A stretch of 64,000 nt of DNA, taken from positions 3,559,501 to 3,623,500 of the forward strand of contig NZ_AP023033.1 in NCBI RefSeq assembly GCF_019670125.1, read 5' to 3'. Positions 62,138 to 64,000 of this stretch are shown one piece after another. The position numbers and the translations under genes were made by a program. The notes beneath the pieces were generated by a model. The model made no database searches, was not told the origin of the DNA, and saw nothing but the letters and a program-made list of their open reading frames with translations. Origin of the DNA: Agarivorans aestuarii. Its GTDB lineage: Bacteria; Pseudomonadota; Gammaproteobacteria; Enterobacterales; Celerinatantimonadaceae. Position 1 is the stretch's first letter. Each line of letters begins with the position of its first letter.

Positions 62138-62911
62138 CTAATAACCAGCGCCAGCTTGAGCGTTCTCATCACCTGATATAGTGGCTTGTAATGCAGCCAA
62201 TAAACTTGATGCACCAAAGCGGAAATGCGCTTGGCTTAACCAATCGTCGCCAAGTGTTTTAGTCGCAAGATCTAGGTAAACTTTCGCTTGTTCGGCGCTT
62301 TTAACTCCACCTGCGGCTTTAAAGCCACAATCTGGGTTAAACTCAGCGATTGCTTTTAGCATGATTTCTGCTGCTTCTGGCGTTGCATTTACCGGCACTT
62401 TACCGGTAGAAGTTTTAATAAAATCTGCACCCGCTTTAATCGACAACTCACTGGCTTTAGCAATCAGTTCTGGGCTGTTTAATTCGCCACTTTCAATAAT
62501 CACTTTTAGCTTTATCTCGCCACAGGCAGCTTTACAGGCTTTAACTAGGTCAAAACCCACTTGCTCGTTACCGGCCATTAAGGCGCGCCATGGGAATACA
62601 ACGTCTACTTCGTCTGCGCCATAGGCTACAGCGGCCTTCGTTTCAGCTACAGCCAACTCCACATCATCTTCACCTAAAGGGAAGTTAGTCACAGTAGCAA
62701 TTTTCACTTCACTAGCATCGTGTTCGGCCAATACCTTACGAGCAAATGGAATGAAGCGTGGATAAATACAAATAGCCGCAACTTGGCCTTGAGCCGATTT
62801 AGCTTGAGCACATAAAGCCGCCACACTCTCGCGAGTATCGTCATCGTTAAGAGTAGTGAGGTCCATTAAAGAAAGGGCTTGACGCGCCACAGCAGTAAGA
62901 GACTGAGACAT
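62138..62911 (-). CDS. deoC: Deoxyribose-phosphate aldolase DeoC
   Basis: A 257-residue class I aldolase splitting 2-deoxyribose 5-phosphate to acetaldehyde and glyceraldehyde 3-phosphate. [15 protein letters not shown]-like strand ([12 protein letters not shown]), [30 protein letters not shown] and the Schiff-base Lys in [12 protein letters not shown]; the second Lys is in FKAAGGVKS. First enzyme gene of the cluster after the nucleoside transporter. Its start is well defined by a GAGGAA-like ribosome site. Confidence 0.96.
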   Translation of the reverse strand: MSQSLTAVARQALSLMDLTTLNDDDTRESVAALCAQAKSAQGQVAAICIYPRFIPFARKVLAEHDASEVKIATVTNFPLGEDDVELAVAETKAAVAYGADEVDVVFPWRALMAGNEQVGFDLVKACKAACGEIKLKVIIESGELNSPELIAKASELSIKAGADFIKTSTGKVPVNATPEAAEIMLKAIAEFNPDCGFKAAGGVKSAEQAKVYLDLATKTLGDDWLSQAHFRFGASSLLAALQATISGDENAQAGAGY

Positions 62912-62975
62912 AACTATTCCTCAAAGTTTAAGATTAAACCTAATGCCAGAGCAGCAATAGATTGAACTGAAATAG

Positions 62976-63004
62976 AGGCTTCTTGGCATATTACCAAGAA
63001 GCCT
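62976..63004 (-). terminator. Hairpin between the NupC-type gene and deoC
   Basis: An 11-bp perfect stem (AGGCTTCTTGG/CCAAGAAGCCT) with a 7-nt loop starts 8 nt after the transporter stop codon on the minus strand, followed by CTCTATTT. It may partly terminate, separating transporter and enzyme expression. Confidence 0.6.
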
Positions 63005-63011
63005 TACTAGC

Positions 63012-64000
63012 TTATAGCAGGCTGAAGAAGAAACCAGCAAGTGCAGCACTCATTAAGTTAGCTAATGATGCAGCCGCTACAGCTTTAAGACCTAGACGAG
63101 CAATATCACCACGGCGTGATGGCGCCATGCTACCTAAGCCACCTAATAAAATTGCAATTGATGATAGGTTAGCGAAACCACATAGTGCAAAAGTAACAAT
63201 TACTTGAGTGTGCTCTGACAGTGTTTCGCGAATATCAACAAAGTTAATGTAAGCAACAAATTCGTTAACGATAAGCTTTTGACCAATAAAGCTACCTGCT
63301 TGAATGGCTTCAGCCCAAGGCACACCAATAATCCAAGCAACCGGTGCGAAGATGTAACCTAAAATAAGTTCAATGGTTAAGCCTTCAACACCAAACCAAC
63401 CACCGATGCCACCAACCATGCCGTTTAGCAACGCAATCAAACCAATGAAGGCAAGTAGCATTGCACCTACGTTAAGCGCTAAGTGCAAACCGGTAGAAGC
63501 ACCACTTGCTGCAGCGTCGATAACGTTAGCTGGGCGATCTTCTTCGGCTAAAGTAGCGTCCATATCTTGCTCAGAAGCATTAGTTTCAGGCTTGATGATT
63601 TTAGCCATCAATAGGCCACCAGGTGCTGCCATAAATGAAGCAGCAATCAAGTACTTAAGCTCTACACCTAAACCCGCGTAACCCGCTAATACAGAACCTG
63701 CAACCGAAGCCAAACCACCAACCATAATGGCAAATAACTCAGACTCGCTCATTTTTGGGATAAAAGGTTTAACCACAATTGGCGCTTCGGTTTGACCAAC
63801 AAAGATATTGGCAGTAGCAGACATAGACTCTGGGCGGCTAGTGCCTAATGCTTTTTGTAGAGCACCACCAATTACCAAGATGATCTTCTGCATAATGCCA
63901 AGGTAGTAAAGTACCGCGATGAGTGAAGAGAAGAATACAATAATAGGCAATACACGAATGGCAAATACAAAGCCAACACCGTTACCAAACATTGCGTCAG
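63012..64000 (-). CDS. nupC: NupC-type concentrative nucleoside transporter (5' end outside window)
   Basis: The frame continues past the right edge; about 328 C-terminal residues are seen. It has family blocks [32 protein letters not shown] (first part marks the CNT fold), [29 protein letters not shown] with the nucleoside-binding [39 protein letters not shown] and [11 protein letters not shown]. It takes up nucleosides with protons or sodium. The following genes deoC, deoA, deoB and deoD degrade the deoxynucleosides it brings in, so it is the transport part of the same pathway. A hairpin follows the stop codon. Confidence 0.93.
   Translation of the reverse strand, partial: DAMFGNGVGFVFAIRVLPIIVFFSSLIAVLYYLGIMQKIILVIGGALQKALGTSRPESMSATANIFVGQTEAPIVVKPFIPKMSESELFAIMVGGLASVAGSVLAGYAGLGVELKYLIAASFMAAPGGLLMAKIIKPETNASEQDMDATLAEEDRPANVIDAAASGASTGLHLALNVGAMLLAFIGLIALLNGMVGGIGGWFGVEGLTIELILGYIFAPVAWIIGVPWAEAIQAGSFIGQKLIVNEFVAYINFVDIRETLSEHTQVIVTFALCGFANLSSIAILLGGLGSMAPSRRGDIARLGLKAVAAASLANLMSAALAGFFFSLL

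Noticed and set aside
1-64000. tRNA or rRNA genes
   Set aside because: No cloverleaf with a TTCGANTC-type T loop and matching acceptor stem, and no rRNA-like conserved blocks were noticed on either strand by eye; a covariance-model scan would be needed to be certain.

Overview
The window looks like chromosomal DNA of a marine gammaproteobacterium of the Alteromonadales/Vibrionales type; an Agarivorans-like organism is my best guess, inferred from gene content and not proven. The evidence is a set of gene neighbourhoods shared with Escherichia coli and vibrios (fldB-xerD-dsbC-recJ; trmN6 facing srmB; pilT/pilU facing yggS-proC-yggT-yggU-rdgB-hemW; trmB, mutY-yggX; ytjB facing serB, with radA nearby; nupC-deoC-deoA-deoB-deoD). 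Added to these are an Aer-type receptor, a dCache chemoreceptor, PilZ and GGDEF proteins, and small families typical of marine gammaproteobacteria. I see no rRNA or tRNA gene, prophage, transposase gene, CRISPR array or recognisable defence island.

Layout. 1-3.1 kb: end of a sigma-54 activator, a DUF4870-like membrane protein, a GlcG/HbpS-family protein, an SDR oxidoreductase and two small unknown membrane proteins. 3.1-9.7 kb: an Aer-like receptor, then trxC, recJ, dsbC and xerD on the minus strand, with fldB divergent (redox and recombination/repair). 9.7-18.5 kb: brnQ, trmN6/srmB, an OmpA-like lipoprotein, an unknown gene, yaaA, and the twitching ATPases pilU and pilT. 17.8-28.2 kb: yggS-proC-yggT-yggU-DUF4426-rdgB-hemW on the plus strand, trmB and a DUF1272 gene on the minus strand, then an orphan prepilin, a cupin/Gfo-Idh pair, an Lrp regulator, mutY and yggX. 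28.3-38.5 kb: an exported Pro/Glu-rich protein ending in a RodZ-like C-terminal domain, an AEC transporter, a chemoreceptor, the cis/trans fatty acid isomerase cti, a pair of small genes behind a perfect Fur box, a YciC-like membrane protein, a HAD phosphatase and a MATE exporter. 38.6-43.2 kb: metE and divergent metR with MetR- and MetJ-like sites, then a diguanylate cyclase. 43.3-51.8 kb: an accessory stretch of envelope, regulatory and unknown genes plus a YjiH transporter. 51.9-58.8 kb: a PlsC-type acyltransferase, a short PilZ protein, radA, a long double-PilZ protein, serB and ytjB. 58.8-64 kb: deoD-deoB-deoA-deoC and the 3' part of a NupC-type transporter, a complete deoxynucleoside salvage unit.

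The most noteworthy non-genic signals are two inverted-repeat elements of 162 and 264 bp whose ends overlap the stop codons of yggS and a DUF4426 gene; a third repeat-like block beside trmB; intrinsic terminators for minus-strand genes encoded inside the 3' coding end of convergent neighbours (trmB/hemW and deoD/ytjB); a perfect 23-bp Fur palindrome before DUF2061-DUF4250; and a 12-bp inverted repeat whose second arm sits at the start of a chemoreceptor gene. I found no single feature that clearly represents a new multi-gene system. The best leads are the exported free-standing RodZ C-terminal domain, the two PilZ genes flanking radA, and the Fur-controlled small-gene pair.
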